64,000 nucleotides of DNA from Quillaja saponaria (taxonomy: Eukaryota > Streptophyta > Magnoliopsida > Fabales > Quillajaceae). The position numbers and the translations under genes were made by a program. The DNA is taken from positions 18,670,062 through 18,734,061 of the forward strand of contig CM055611.1 of assembly GCA_029379385.1 (NCBI GenBank). Direction: 5' to 3'. Numbering within the stretch: the stretch's first letter is position 1; each line of letters starts with the position of its first letter. The notes under the pieces were generated by a model. The model was not told the origin of the DNA. It searched no databases and saw only the letters and a list, made by a program, of their open reading frames with translations. Positions 1 to 13,217 of this stretch are shown piece after piece.

Positions 1-395
1 CATCCCAAGTGTCCGTCCCCAGTGTTATGAATATCAATCGAGAGGGGTGCTTCTTTTGCTAATGCTTAGCATTTCGGTCTGTATAGGTGTATCATTTCAG
101 AACCTTTTTTCTTTTATTTTTAATACCTACATATTTGATATGGCATTAATAACTAATAATAATTGTAATAGCAAACTTCCGCATATAGAAGTGTGCGTGC
201 TTATTTGTAATTGTTGTTTTTAGAACATTTTGACCAAAAAGGTCTAGAATAGTTATTATTATTTTCATATTTCAGTCAGGCATACTATCTTCTCCATCAC
301 TATTCACATTTTTGTATTTTGTCCTCTCTTTTTTTCAGTGAACAGTTTTTTACTTTCGAAGATTTGTGGTAGCATAAATTACTTAATCAATGCAG

Positions 396-3300
396 GTATT
401 CGTGTTCAGAGTCTTAAGAAAGGTCAAATCACAATGGACATCGATTTTCGATGGGGTGGTGATCCCAGCATTATTTTAGGTGTGGAAGCTGCACTTGTTG
501 CTTCAATACCCATTCAGGTAGCAACAACAGACAGATATATGTGCTCTTTATGTTGAATGTTCTCTTCCTTTGCAAGTCAAACATAGAATTTGCTTATTCG
601 TTTTGGTACTGTCTGCTACAGCTGAAGAATCTTCAAGTCTTCACTGTTGTTCGTGTTATATTTCAACTTGCTGAAGAGATCCCTTGCATTTCTGCTGTTG
701 TTGTTGCCCTACTTGCTGAGGTAATCCTTAGAGGAAAGAAATGATTTTATTTAAACTTAAATGCTCAATTGCTTGAAAATGTAAAATCGTCCTATGTTGT
801 TATATTGTTGGTTCTGATAAACATTATATTGCTGTTACTTACCTTTTAAAGGCTATTTCAATTTGTTTTTTTCAAGAGATCTAGGTAGCAGATCAGATGT
901 TTGCGCCGTTGTGATTAAAGCTGATGCAGATTCCTTTCTTTTCCATCTGATAAGTAATGTACATGACTGTTTTTCATACGGAGGACTAGACTACGAATTA
1001 GCAATGGAAATGATTATGGGAGACTACAAATAATTCCTGTATAGAAGAGTAATTTATCTCTAGAATTTTTAGGATGTCCAATATAAGCGACTCTCAGAAT
1101 GTTTTGGATTTCAGAATGAAAAATGACGCTATAACCTTGCATGGATGTTTTGTATCTCTTGTTTGCTTCCTATGTTGTTCCTTCAAAGAATGGAATATAC
1201 TCAACTTGGGTTTCTCTCTTTCTTCCTTCACACTTTCCAGTTATGGTTGTGCAAATTTTGTTGCGAGCTTATATGGAAGATCCAGCCTAAAGCATAGGTT
1301 GGAGGACTGATTGTTGGATGCGAGCTTACATGCATATGGTTAAATACATACTTTTATATACACATGATGGTGACATGTATGTGTCTTAGGTTTCTGATTG
1401 GACCTTTTGAAAAATAATCACATAGGATAGACGAGGAGTTTTAGAGATAGAAAGAATGTGCTGCAGGAGAAAGAGAAAGCAGAGGTGAAGGGATAATAAC
1501 TACTGGGGCAACGACAATAACGAATAATCTGTTAATTCAGTGTAAATACTTGACTGGATTCCAATTACATAACTAGCTTTAATCTCATGCATTGCATGGA
1601 CTGACTACAACATTGCAACTTTGTAAATTGTAGTTGTTGAAACTTCTATCCATTACAGTAGTTGTATTTATGACTAAATTTTCATCTCTGTTGACTCAGC
1701 CAAAACCTCGAATTGATTATACTCTAAAGGCTGTTGGTGGAAGCTTGACTGCAATCCCCGGACTCTCAGATATGATTGATGTGAGTTTTGTCTTTATGCA
1801 CTTAACTCATTGTTTTATCTAGTAAATTTAGTATCATAGCCTAGACACTCATTGTGCTCTTTTTAACACATTTGGTAGGATACTGTGAATTCAATTGTTA
1901 CAGATATGCTCCAATGGCCTCATAGGATTGTTGTTCCAATTGGTGGTATACCCGTGGACACAAGGTGATTATAAATCTTTAGGAAAATTTTACTCTGTTT
2001 TCCCCTTTTGGAATTCTAGAGACCAGCATGATTAGTAGGATCATTTATTAGATGAAAATCATCTGATTCAGTTTAAATTTCCTTCCAAACATATTGCTGT
2101 TTCACTGTTTGTACCTAAAGATATATATGTTTAGATAAAATAGGTGAAAACCATTGTCTTTATTGCAGTGAATTAGAGCTTAAACCGCAGGGAAAGCTCA
2201 CAGTGACAGTAGTCAAAGCCAATGATTTGAAGAATAAGGAAATGATTGGAAAGTCTGATCCTTATGTAGTTGTGTACATTCGACCACTTTTTAAGGTTAA
2301 ATCCAAGACTATAGAGAACAATCTGAATCCTGTTTGGAATCAAACATTTGAGTTGATTGCAGAAGACAAAGAGACACAGTCACTCACTCTTGAGGTTTTT
2401 AACTGCTTTTACTCTTATTATCTCACTTACGCTGCTCTCATCTGCCTTCTTTTGATTGTGATATGATGCTACATTTCAACTTGTGCTGATTGTGAGAAAT
2501 GTATTCCTCTGTTTTATGCCTGCTACTTGCTGGAAAAAAGAAGAAAGAAAAAAAGAAGGCATTATTTTATTTTTAAAGAGTAGATAAATTTGAAAATGTA
2601 ATGAATATCACCTGTGCTGGTGGCCCGTTTGTAGGATTTTACAGACTTCAAACTTTCTCTTGTTTTCCTATGATCATCTAGTTTCCTTTTAAAATAAGTT
2701 TATTAGACATTTTATTGCTTTGCTTAAAGCATATCTTCCTCTCTCTTTTTAATAAGTAAAAGTATTTTTTTTTAAAGCATATCTTTTTTCCAATTACATT
2801 TGCTTGAATGACAGAGTACCCCCCTTGTTTCCTTGATTTGTCTTGTCTTAGGTTTTTAGTTTGCCATCTCCTGGTATTCTCTTGGATTTTTATGTAAACT
2901 CAGTTTAAAAGTAGAGGCCTTCTGGGGAAGACGGTAAAACAGTGAAAGTTGTAATGGAAGTAAGAATAAGATGGATTGTTTTGATATTCTAAAATTTAAG
3001 CATTGTGTTTGAAGTTGAGTTACTTGTACATAGATCATGGAGCATATGCTTGTCTAAACTCTAATCAGGTTTCAGAAATGTCAGAAATGTTTACACTTAG
3101 ACAGATGAGCTTCGTGTATTTTTGAACTTGTGCTTGGTAATGCTGTTTTTGACAGATGGAAATTTCAATTTTCCCCACAATTTTGTGGGATATGTTTGCT
3201 ATGTTGTGTCTCTTAGAGCCAAATAAGCATTTACTTTAAGGCCCGGGTCAAGAATTCCATAGCCCCTCCTCTTCCCTCTCTTGCTCTTCTTTGCCCAGTT

Positions 3301-4224
3301 TTCCGTTGTTTTGTTAATATTATTGTTTACTGTACCAATAGGTTCTTGATAAAGACATTGGGCAAGATAAGAGATTGGGAATAGTAAAATTACCTTTGTT
3401 GGAGCTGGAAGCAGAAAAAGAAAAGGAGCATGAGTTGAGGCTGCTATCATCACTTGATACGATGAAAGTAAAGGATAAGAAGGATCGAGGGACTCTGACA
3501 ATTAAGGTATCAATTTATTCAATTATAATTCAAAGATTTTGAATGTGTTTAATGGTGACTTCATTATTACTGTTACACCTTATTGCTATTCATTTTAAGG
3601 CTGTTGGGAAAAAAGTGAAAATGCATTCCTTGAAGTTATTTTCATCCAAAACATATTTCTCTAGATTCCCATGATATTTCAATTAAGTTTGTGTCTTTCT
3701 TAGTGCTAGGATATGTAGGGGAAGCTTGAATATGGATTTACCAATTGAAGCGATATGCTTTTCCTTTCCTAAACATTTTGTGGGCTTTCCCTTCATTTCT
3801 ATCTTTTTCAGTTGAGGTTATAATTTGATTGGGCTTTCAGGTTCTGTATCATGAATTTAGCAAGGAAGAGCAGTTAGCCGCTCTTGAAGAAGAGAAGAGG
3901 ATCCTGGAAGCGAGAAAGAAACTGAAAGAAGAGGGTGTTATAGGCAGCACAATGGATGCACTTGATGGAGCAGCATCACTGGTTGGTTCTGGTGTTGGAA
4001 TCGTGGGTACTGGTGTTGCTGCTGGTGCTGGGCTCGTGGGAAGCGGCATTGGTGCTGGAGCTGGCTTAGTGGGCAGTGGCTTTGGAGCTGTCGGCAGTGG
4101 TCTGAGCAAAGCAGGAAAATTCATGGGAAGGACTATCACAGGGCAATCAACCCACGCCAGAAGGAGTGGCTCCTCAACTCCTGTGAATAACGTACAAGAA
4201 AATGGTGGTGCCAAGCCTCTTTGA
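396..4224 (+). CDS. CLB1: CLB1/SYT7-like SMP-C2 lipid-binding protein, 3' part
   Basis: This is a plant synaptotagmin-type protein (Arabidopsis CLB1/SYT7/NTMC2T4, At3g61050), expected to tether and transfer lipid at ER membrane contact sites. CLB1 has also been reported as a repressor of the thalianol synthase gene. Seven exons follow GT-AG rules: 396-517, 622-720, 1700-1780, 1879-1964, 2169-2394, 3342-3506 and 3841-4224. They encode about 386 residues. The first four exons give the SMP lipid-binding domain (RWGGDPSIILG, LTAIPGLSDMID). The next two give one C2 domain (GKSDPYVVVYIRP, NNLNPVWNQTFEL, DKDIGQDKRLG), which keeps aspartates for calcium. The last exon holds a charged coiled coil (EEQLAALEEEKRILEARKK) and then a Gly/Val-rich tail with repeated VGSG units ending near GRTITG. 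About 130 N-terminal residues, including the membrane anchor, lie left of the window; 1-395 is intron. Family assignment is very secure. Confidence 0.93.
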
Positions 4225-7145
4225 TTCCTGCACAGTTTCTGCTATAATATGTGGACTGAACTACAGTGTGTGTGCATAGATGACCTTATCTTACTCTTTT
4301 ATATTGCGAAATGCTGTCTCCAATGCTGTTTAATCTGCTAGTTGGAAAATTATGGCAGAAAATTTACTGGTTTAGTTTCGGTCAGATATATCATGTGTAA
4401 CCTTATTACCCTTCTGCTTTACCTGTATATGTAATGAAAACTTTCATACATGCATAAATTTTTTACGGTGAACTTTGAATTCAAGTTAAAATACTTGTGG
4501 TTTGGTCATATGTAAACAATTTTTTTTCTATATATTATTCATGTTATGTACGTAATGAATCTGAATTTCAAAACTATCATTTTATAATGGTCATCTAGCA
4601 GGGAATATTTTCACATTCATTTAAGTATAAAGTATTATGGTAATCTGTAGACTATATTATGTAATTACTTCATATCATATTTAAAGAATTGGTCCCAATA
4701 TAATATCATCCTAGTCTTAGGAGTCAGCCAGTTCACGACAATGAAGAGATCATGGTAGATTTTCTTGTGAATGGGGTTATTTTAGAACTGATCAGTTTTT
4801 GTTGTTTTTTATTTTTCTTGCTGTTTTGTTTGTCTTTATGCTCCATTTTCCCTAAAAAAAAAACATTTTCTTTTTTATATAGTGATGAAGTGAAACAGTG
4901 GGCGGGAGACACATGATGTTCACTGTCAATTTTATATTTATTGTCTAAAAAGAAGAAAAAAAACAAAACAAAATGTCTTTGTTTTATTCACAAATATACT
5001 AAGACTTGGTTTAAGATTCCTCTTTTAAGTTAGAACAAGTCAAAACTCAAAATGCTTTACTTCTCTTGATTTTTTTAGTATTGGTTACCAACCCCACATT
5101 GATTTTTTATTTTTATTTTTTCTTAGCTGATGATAAATGCTCTGTGTCGTTAATATTACCCTATTAATTAATTTTTTTTTTCTTACTACTTACATATATA
5201 TATTGTTTATGATGATTGATGACTCAAATTATTTTTTAGGAACTTTTTCAATTAGTGTGGTTGCAACAATTTGCAAATGGTATGGTTTATATAGTATTAG
5301 GGATATTCATCATCTTCATCTTGATTGTGTTTATTATGATAAACAAAGGAAATTTTTTATTTTTTTTTAACATAACATAGAAATCACTCTCATGTAGAGA
5401 TTTCGGGTTATTTTATTTTAATTTTTAATTATCAAAATATAATATTATTAACATTATTGTTAATTTTATATCTTTTGTATTGTATAATTTATAGATTTTA
5501 TTTTGACTGAATTATTGTAAAAAATAATATTTATATTTATTTATTTTAGATTTCAATCTTAGAATTAAAAAATCTAAAGTATAATATAGCAATTTATGAG
5601 ATTATTTTTATTGATGTTTTTGAACAAAAAAGTTCATGTGTAGATTTGTAAATAATGGGTTGTTACTTTATTTTACTTCAATTAAATTTTAATTTATAAT
5701 ATTTTTATTGAGTTAATTAATTAGCTTATAAAAATAATTACTAATTACATATTTCATTTAAGAGATTTAATTTCAAATCTCATCAACAATTTATTTTATT
5801 TTATTTTAAAAGATTAAAATGTTGATTCAATAATAAATTTGGTTTCATTCGACATTTAAGATCTTAGATTTAATTCTTTAATATCCTCTCTCTCTAATAT
5901 TAGTAAATCACGTAATATCATGTTTTTGACTAATTCATTCGGGATCATGACTGCTTGAAATCCCCAAGAAGACATTATCTTTGTTACTGTGAATTGATGT
6001 TGATATAAAATCAGTCTATGTTTCACATCACATCTTATTAAATATTATGAAATATTTTAATGTATTTTGAAAAATTACGTGAAAATTTGAAAATATTTTG
6101 AATAAAAAGATAAGAAAATTAATAAATGTGAGGATCAACTGCTACACTATATATTATTAAGTTTGACAAAGAGTTGAGACATTTGTGCTTTATAGGAAAA
6201 GGGAAAATAATTTAAAAAGTTATGAAAAGGGGAGCTTTTTTACCAGCATCCAAACAGATCCCTCAAAGTCAACCCTGCTCTGACCTAAGTACCGATATTT
6301 CAGATTTTCGCCGATATCTGCGTCAGATGAAAACTTTTTTAGCCAACAGAATTCGTAACCAAAACAAAGAAAAGAGCGCCTTGTTACCACGCGAATTTAC
6401 AGAGCGCGTTTGCTTGATTACTAGATTTTAACACTTGTGGGCCCTACTAACGTGGCTCTGTACTGCAAAAATAATATTTTATCCGTTGATCCACGTGATC
6501 GATCTGGAGCAATACCATATTTCCACGACCACTTTTAGGCGCGTGTTGAATCTTCCTAACCAATGCCACAACATCATTACCCAAAAATGTTAACTAACTC
6601 TATCTCTTTGACAATTTATTACCAACTAAAATATTTGTTCTAATTTTTTTAAATAATTATATTTATCCAAAGAAAATAGAGGATATAAAAATAAGTCTTT
6701 TAATAAATAAATAAAATACAAATATAGGGATCCAAATTTTTTGTCGTCTATGCGAAATTTATGTAAAAGAATTTGTCTTTCAAATTAAATAAATCAAATG
6801 AGCCTAAAAACCGGAAAAAATTAACCACTTATATTAAGAAAGAGAAAGAAAAGACATTTGTTATGCTCCGAGAAAAAGTAAAAATTATTTATTTGCCTTA
6901 GAAAAAAATATATTACTTATTTGTAATTTTGTATTATTCTTATTTATTTTTTTTGGTAAATTATTTATTTATTTAAATCTTGTTAAATAAAGAAAGAGTG
7001 GGATTGAACAGAGTTAGAACTGAGAATTCATCATTCCGAACTCCAACTACAACTCTAAGTCGTGACTCGTTAGTTTATCAATCTCTCGCACTGTCACTGA
7101 TGAGTAAGGCTGACATTTCCTGCATTTTCCAATTAATTTAGAACT
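4225..7145. other. intergenic: CLB1 3'UTR then AT-rich DNA and kinase upstream region
   Basis: The first 200-250 bases are the probable 3'UTR of the CLB1-like gene, with AATGAAAA and ATAAATT motifs near 4433-4460 that could act as plant polyadenylation signals. From about 4500 to 6150 the DNA is very AT-rich, with no coding signal and no recognisable transposon ends. From about 6180 to 6560 base composition becomes more balanced, which fits the distal promoter of the kinase gene at 7146. Short open frames here (for example 6222-6431) show no family motif. Confidence 0.6.
6438..6497. promoter_or_regulatory. site II motif and G-box upstream of the kinase gene
   Basis: TGGGCC at 6438-6443 is a site II (TCP-type) motif. 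A perfect CACGTG G-box lies at 6492-6497, inside CCACGTGATC. Both are about 650-700 bases before the ATG at 7146, in the only GC-balanced island of this AT-rich interval. Motif presence is seen directly; regulatory function is inferred. Confidence 0.35.
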
Positions 7146-9173
7146 ATGCAATCTCGTCTTCTACCTCCTCCTCCGGAGGCGGCGGCGGCGGTGTCGGTCG
7201 TGACCGCTCCTCACGTGCCCGGCCACCACCTTCACCACCTACAGGAAGCCATACTAGCTGGAATCCTCAGCCTGACTCTTTTACTTCTTATCTTTGTCAC
7301 TATCTTCATCTACCGCAAGCTCTCTTATAACCGTACGGCTCCATTTGATCAGTACAACCATAACCAACATCGGCGTTTCTCTTACTCACTTCTCCGCCGC
7401 GCTACTAATTCGTTCTCGGTGTCGACTCGGCTTGGCCATGGTGGGTTTGGCTCAGTTCACAAGGCCACCCTTCCTTCTGGTCAGTCCGTTGCTCTCAAGC
7501 TCATGAACTCACCTGGTTCTCTCCAAGGGGAGCGTGAGTTCCACAATGAGCTGTCACTTTCTTCTCAGCTCAATTCCCCTTATATTCTCGCACTTCTCGG
7601 CTTCTCTTCCGACCGCCGTGGCCGTAAACTCATCTTGGTGTATGAACTTATGCCCAATCGTAGTTTGCAGGATGCCTTGTTGGACAAAAAGTGTGTGGAG
7701 CTTATGGAGTGGAAGAAGAGGTTCGAAATCGCTGTTCAAATAGCGAAAGGTATCGAATATCTTCACCACTATTGCAACCCGCCGGTGATTCATGGGGATA
7801 TCAAGCCCAGTAATGTATTACTGGATTCGGATTTCTCTGCTAAGATTGGGGATTTTGGGCTAGCGAGATTGAAAACAGAGGATCTGGAAATGGTGGAGGA
7901 GAATGGTGGAGAAGGTGAGAATGTAAGGAAGCAGAAGGATGGGGTTGTCGAAATCGGAGACGACAATGGATCGATTTTAGAAGAGACAGAAAGCGTGATG
8001 ACTGGATTTGAAGAAAGTAGCGGGTTAGTTGATCGATCGCCAGAGAGTTGTGTGGTTAGGATTCTAGATTCAGAGGCGTCACCGGAGACGGTTGTTATGT
8101 CGCCGGAGGTGGGTGTCGATAAGGCAAGCATGTCTGAGGGCTGTTTTGATAAGTTGAGCATTGATAGTCGAAAGGATTTGATTGGTAATGGTAGAAAGAA
8201 AGGTGGTTCAGGCAGGGATTGGTGGTGGAAGCAGGACAGTGGAGGTGGGTCTGAATCCGGGAGAGTGAAAGACTACGTAATGGAGTGGATCGGAAGTGAA
8301 ATAAAGAAGGAGAGACCCAAGAGTGGATGGATTGCGTCCCCAAGCTCCGCCGATGCTAATGGGTCGGCTCCGAAAATGGAGCCAAAGAAGCAGAGGAAGA
8401 CATTAGAATGGTGGGCGTCATTAGATGAAGACAAACTTAGGAAAAAGGACAAGAATAGGAAACCAAGGGAATGGTGGAAGGAGGAGTTCTGTGAAGAGCT
8501 TACAAAGAAGAAGAAGAAGAAAAGAGCCCTTGATTCGAATGGCTGCAGTGACTCATGGTGGCAGAAGGATGACGATATGGTACATGAAAGGAAGAAGAAG
8601 AGGAAGAGCAAAAGTAGCAGAGGTAGCATTGATTGGTGGTTGGATAGTTTCAGTGGAGAGCTGAGAAATGGGCGAAGGAATAGCCAAGATTGGGCTAGTG
8701 GGGACATACCTAAGAGTGGTGGAATTAGTAGCACACCAAGTATGAGAGGAACTGTTTGTTATATTGCTCCTGAATATGGTGGTGGTGGGCAGCTTTCGGA
8801 GAGGTGTGATGTTTACAGCTTTGGTGTATTACTTTTGGTCTTGGTATCAGGGAGGAGACCTCTTCAAGTAACAGCGTCACCAATGTCGGAATTCGAAAGG
8901 GCTAATCTTATTTCTTGGGCTCGTCAACTTGCTCACAATGGGAAGCTTTTGGATCTTGTCGATCCTTACATCAATTCATTGGACAAGGAACAGGCATTGC
9001 TATGCATCACAATCGCGTTGCTATGTCTGCAGAGATCACCCGCCAAGCGGCCCACCATGAAAGAGATTGCTGGGATGCTTTCTGGTGAGGCTGAGCCACC
9101 CCACCTGCCTTTTGAGTTTTCACCGTCACCACCATCCAATTTTCTCTTCAAGTCCCTGAAGAAGGTTAGGTGA
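7146..9173 (+). CDS. receptor-like Ser/Thr kinase with large insert (At2g45590/At4g25390 type)
   Basis: A single exon encodes 675 residues. The N-terminus is short and Pro/Ala/His-rich with no LRR or lectin ectodomain, followed by one transmembrane helix at about 36-56. The kinase domain starts near 78. It has the glycine loop GHGGFG (97-102), the ATP-binding Lys in VALK (118), the catalytic loop IHGDIKPSN with HGD instead of HRD (216-218), and DFG (236-238). About 290 residues rich in Lys, Ser, Glu and repeated WW pairs then interrupt the activation segment. The kinase resumes at GTVCYIAPEY (535 on) and continues with the DVYSFGVLL region. This architecture matches the At2g45590/At4g25390/At5g51770 group of plasma-membrane kinases of unknown ligand. 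The HGD motif makes it a non-RD kinase, a class often linked to immune signalling. Its place before the carboxylesterase pair and URT1 supports orthology with At2g45590. The ATG start is well placed. Confidence 0.93.
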   Translation: MQSRLLPPPPEAAAAVSVVTAPHVPGHHLHHLQEAILAGILSLTLLLLIFVTIFIYRKLSYNRTAPFDQYNHNQHRRFSYSLLRRATNSFSVSTRLGHGGFGSVHKATLPSGQSVALKLMNSPGSLQGEREFHNELSLSSQLNSPYILALLGFSSDRRGRKLILVYELMPNRSLQDALLDKKCVELMEWKKRFEIAVQIAKGIEYLHHYCNPPVIHGDIKPSNVLLDSDFSAKIGDFGLARLKTEDLEMVEENGGEGENVRKQKDGVVEIGDDNGSILEETESVMTGFEESSGLVDRSPESCVVRILDSEASPETVVMSPEVGVDKASMSEGCFDKLSIDSRKDLIGNGRKKGGSGRDWWWKQDSGGGSESGRVKDYVMEWIGSEIKKERPKSGWIASPSSADANGSAPKMEPKKQRKTLEWWASLDEDKLRKKDKNRKPREWWKEEFCEELTKKKKKKRALDSNGCSDSWWQKDDDMVHERKKKRKSKSSRGSIDWWLDSFSGELRNGRRNSQDWASGDIPKSGGISSTPSMRGTVCYIAPEYGGGGQLSERCDVYSFGVLLLVLVSGRRPLQVTASPMSEFERANLISWARQLAHNGKLLDLVDPYINSLDKEQALLCITIALLCLQRSPAKRPTMKEIAGMLSGEAEPPHLPFEFSPSPPSNFLFKSLKKVR

Positions 9174-12100
9174 GTTAGCTGAATGGTCTTATGATTAATC
9201 ATTAACTGTTGAGTTTCTTCTTGTAGGTGATTTCCAATTTTCACGGTTTGTAGAAATTCATGCATGAAAGGAAAATGAAAATTTACAGGAACTTAATAAA
9301 TTTTGTCCTTTTATTTTGTCTCGCATTTCTTTTTCCCTATATTATTTGGATGCTCATTCCGACCTCTTGTTTATTTCTCAATCTGAACAAACTTTTGGAG
9401 AGTATGATTTAAGAGAGTAGGACTTGTCCTTTGCTTTAACAAGTTGAATTTCAGGAATCTCAGGTCAGTGAAAGTAAAATTGTGGTGAACATTTCTTTTG
9501 CTTTTGAAGGCCCCATTAAGAAACAAATTTCCTAGTGCTCTGCGACTGGAATGGGAAGCATAATGTTGATGACTTTAGTATCAATATAGGCCCCAGGAAA
9601 ATTTATGCATTTCCTATTGTCATATACCTTTTAAGGGTTGCCGGATTTCTGTGCCAAAGTAATATCAACTTGAGTAGAAGGGAACAAATCTAGGACCCAT
9701 ACCCCTTTTTGCATGAAACTTTTTAGTTATGATGGGGGGTACACTGTCTAAACTAGTTGGAGGACTAGAATGTCATTCCACCGTCAATACTTGGGCATGG
9801 GTTCTCGGAGATACGATTGTGCTACATTAGCTTTGATAGAGAGGTTTGAGCTTTGAAGCAGATGACATTTTAATTTATGAAAAATTATATGGGCCATAAG
9901 AAGATTAACCATTTCTTGATGATACATTTATTTTTATGGATTTTAAAGTCAGGAAAGGCACCCATAAGAGTATGATTCTGGGGTAATGGTAAACTTTAAT
10001 TTAGGTACTTATATATGTTAACATATCAGTGCCAACTTACACTTTTCTGTAGCATCTCCAGTTAATTTTATGAATCATGTGCCCTGATACCTATGCGGAA
10101 GAGACTTCCATGCCATAACTTGCGAAATACCTAGGAATGATATGCAATTTGTCATCCCTATGTATCAAAACTTCTTCATTCTTTGTATCATTGGAGGCTG
10201 ATTGCACACTCATATAGCATATGGTTGTGTTGGACTTTAGTTTAAGGTTAGTATCAGGAAACATTAGCATGATTATGTTTATTGTGTATTCTGAGAGATG
10301 TGGATTACAAATGTTCATATGCTTTTTATGAATGTGAAACTCAATTCAGGAAATTCTAGTTTCTAAAGACAACCAGTTTTCCTTGATGACTACATTTTCT
10401 AACTCCATATTATTTGTCATCAATTAAAATTATGCGTTTGCAAGGTCCCTTTTCTACTGTGTGTCACGTTTGAGCTGAATGTGGTTCTTTCAGACATGGC
10501 AGCCTTGGCATGGATTGTAATTTTAGTGATATTTCCTTAACATTGATTGTTTGATTGCTTGTGGGAGCTGATAGTCTCAACTCTCAAATCTACAGTTTTT
10601 CAAATAGGATTTAGTTCATTCCTTAGTTGGTAATACTGAAAATTAGATTCAATAACAATATCTGTAATTAGACCATGGGAATCTACTTTGCTTTTTGAGT
10701 AACCGGCTATTAATGGTCAACATAGAAGATTTGATTTATATTTGATACTTTTTTTTGTTTTGTTATTCTGGCATTGTCTATATGTTACTTAATCATATCA
10801 TATGCATTTTTCAATTTTCTTTCCTTATATGATAGCATAGAATTTAGAGTTTTTAGAATGGGCAATCAATTGGAACTTTGGAAACTATAATCTGAACCAG
10901 AATGTTGTCCATATGACAGGGTGAGAAGATGGCAGGGAGATTTATAGTTAGATTATAGCCTTTCAATCCAGTAGGTAGTCACAAAACTTGAACCTGCATA
11001 AAATTTACTGGGCTTTGCAGTTCTTTCTTTTTGATATTATGATCCTATGTGATATTGGTCAATTCTAGCATTGATCTAGCTATTTATCTAACTAGGGTTT
11101 CTCTACACTGATGTCCGGGAAAGATCTTGCTACCTTCTCCTACTACCCAATTAGGAATACCGAATACTTGAGTAGACGGACATATGAATTTTTTTGCTTC
11201 ATGCAGTGTAATCTAGTTCTAGTATCATTGTTAGGACATCTTCTGAGATTGGCAAGAAGTTTACCTAAATCGTGGAACATTATGATATGCAGCAGGGGAA
11301 TGGGAACTTGGTTTACCTTATAGCTCGAACTGTAGAACAATGGGTGTAGACTTCTCTAGGCTAAGTTGTTAGCAAAATGAGATTTGATGTTACTTTGCTA
11401 TATCACATTTAAAAGAGCGAGAGCAGAAAGAAGAAACTTTGTAGATTGCATAATTGGGACAATGTGTACCATGTTTTTGTTTGTGTTTGTGAGTTGTAAC
11501 TTTACTGATTTGCTGGTACTGAAGTTGTTTTAGATTTAATAACACTGATTCGGTCTATTGCTTATTGCATTCTTTCAATAGTGATCCTAAACTTGTGCTG
11601 AATAAGAAGTTCTACGTAAGCATCTTGGTATATTCTCTACAAAATGAAATAAAACTAGAAATATCAGTCATATTGTTGGCAAAATCATGTTTACACTACA
11701 TATAACACTTGACTTGACAAAGTCAAGTGATAAAACACTTCATATACCACTTATCATTCCCCTCTCCCCCAGTTCATCTGATCATGTTTCTAGTTACAGA
11801 AATCGTCTGTTCTGTTCGACCTGGAGTTCTTCTTTTTGCTTGTTTCTGCTCATCTTTTCTTGTTCAGTTGGTTCTTTTTATCTTGAGCAGAATCCTGCAG
11901 CATTATGAAGGATCTACTATGTCTCTAATCTAATGAATAGTTAAAGGATGTATGCTGTTTAATTGATTTGTTTGTAATATTGCAATGGAATAAGTAGTTA
12001 ACTCTAGATATGATCTAATTGAGGTGTTCTTCTGAGCATTCACCTGTCTAATTCAATTCCTTAGTTTCTGAGTTTGGAGAGAAATGCCAAAAACAGTTCT

Positions 12101-13217
12101 TTATGGTATTTATCCAAGGAATATAGATACTTTTGGTTACATTATCCATGGAATATTTACAGCATATGAAGCTGTGATTCACAAATTAAGTAGTTGGTTG
12201 CACAACTGTGATTCATGATAAATACAATTTGGTATTTAGTTGGTACGTCCAGTCGTGATAATAAAGGAAGTGGTCCATCTCCACCCATAAATGCACCGTT
12301 TGTTTAGATGCCAATGATGATGACTTGTGGCCACCTGTGAACCTGGGCTTTTGGCTTTTACTATGCTACAAATCTGCTCCTACTTCATGCATATCTGTAT
12401 CTTTAAGTGAAAATATACTTAATTCCTCATGAAAATAATAAATTGTTATGCAAATTTGCCCCACATGAAAATGATACCTTGTTATGCAAATTTGTCCCAG
12501 AAAATATTACACAAGTTTTAAGAATTTATAATGGTTGACTTAGGTTTATCTTGTATTTTTTTTTTTAGTATTTTATATTATTTAATTTTTATTCATAGAT
12601 TGATTTAAATTTGATTCAAACCTAATGGATTATGGTATGGTCTGAATTCAATATGATTAATATATTGTCTAGACTTGTAAAAAATTAAAAATCAGATTTG
12701 ATTGATTGAATATATGACCTGATATTTTTAATCATCATTACTAATTTAAAAAAAAAAAAAAAAGAGAATATCACCTTGAACTAAGGTATCAATGAGTCTT
12801 AGCTTGTGAATAATCCGTACATTAAGATAGAGTAGTTTGACTATTTTTTGTTTTTTGAATGAATGGATTTGGAGTTTTATTTAAGTTGTAAAATAAGTTG
12901 ATTTTAATCTTTTCAAGATTCAGATTGTAAGTTGACAGCTCATTTAATATTTTTTTATATTTGAATTTTGAATAAATAAATAAATAAATTTATAAATAAA
13001 AAATTAATGTTAGGTTGTATGATTTTTAATTTTGTGATATTTTAAACCTTCTACTAATAAAACCAAATAGAGTAGCTCTTTCTGTTGCCCCCTACATAAA
13101 GTTAACACACTAACACGCTAGCACCACTACTTCTACACTGCACAAGCCGAAATCTTTCCTATTTCCCTCACACAGTCACAATTACAAATACTTTCTCTAC
13201 GTTTTTCTGTCTCAACA
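9174..13217. other. intergenic, no gene recognised
   Basis: About 4 kb without a convincing gene. Open frames are short, unrelated to known families and scattered over all frames. The first few hundred bases are probably kinase 3'UTR. An A-run lies near 12748-12765 and the DNA becomes more AT-rich from about 12400. The last 100 bases before 13218 are C/T-rich, as expected for the 5'UTR of the carboxylesterase gene. I saw no transposon termini or RNA genes. Confidence 0.5.

Noticed and set aside
3849..4214. 121-residue open frame antisense to the last CLB1 exon
   Set aside because: It is the reverse shadow of the Gly/Val-rich repeat tail; its Pro/Ala-rich composition is a by-product of that strand.
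7790..8734. Long antisense frames under the kinase insert
   Set aside because: They mirror Lys/Ser-rich coding sequence and have no start context, motif or splice support.
11111..11933. Several 65-73 residue frames between the kinase and the esterase
   Set aside because: They have no motif, no splice partners and conflicting frames; expected by chance in this composition.
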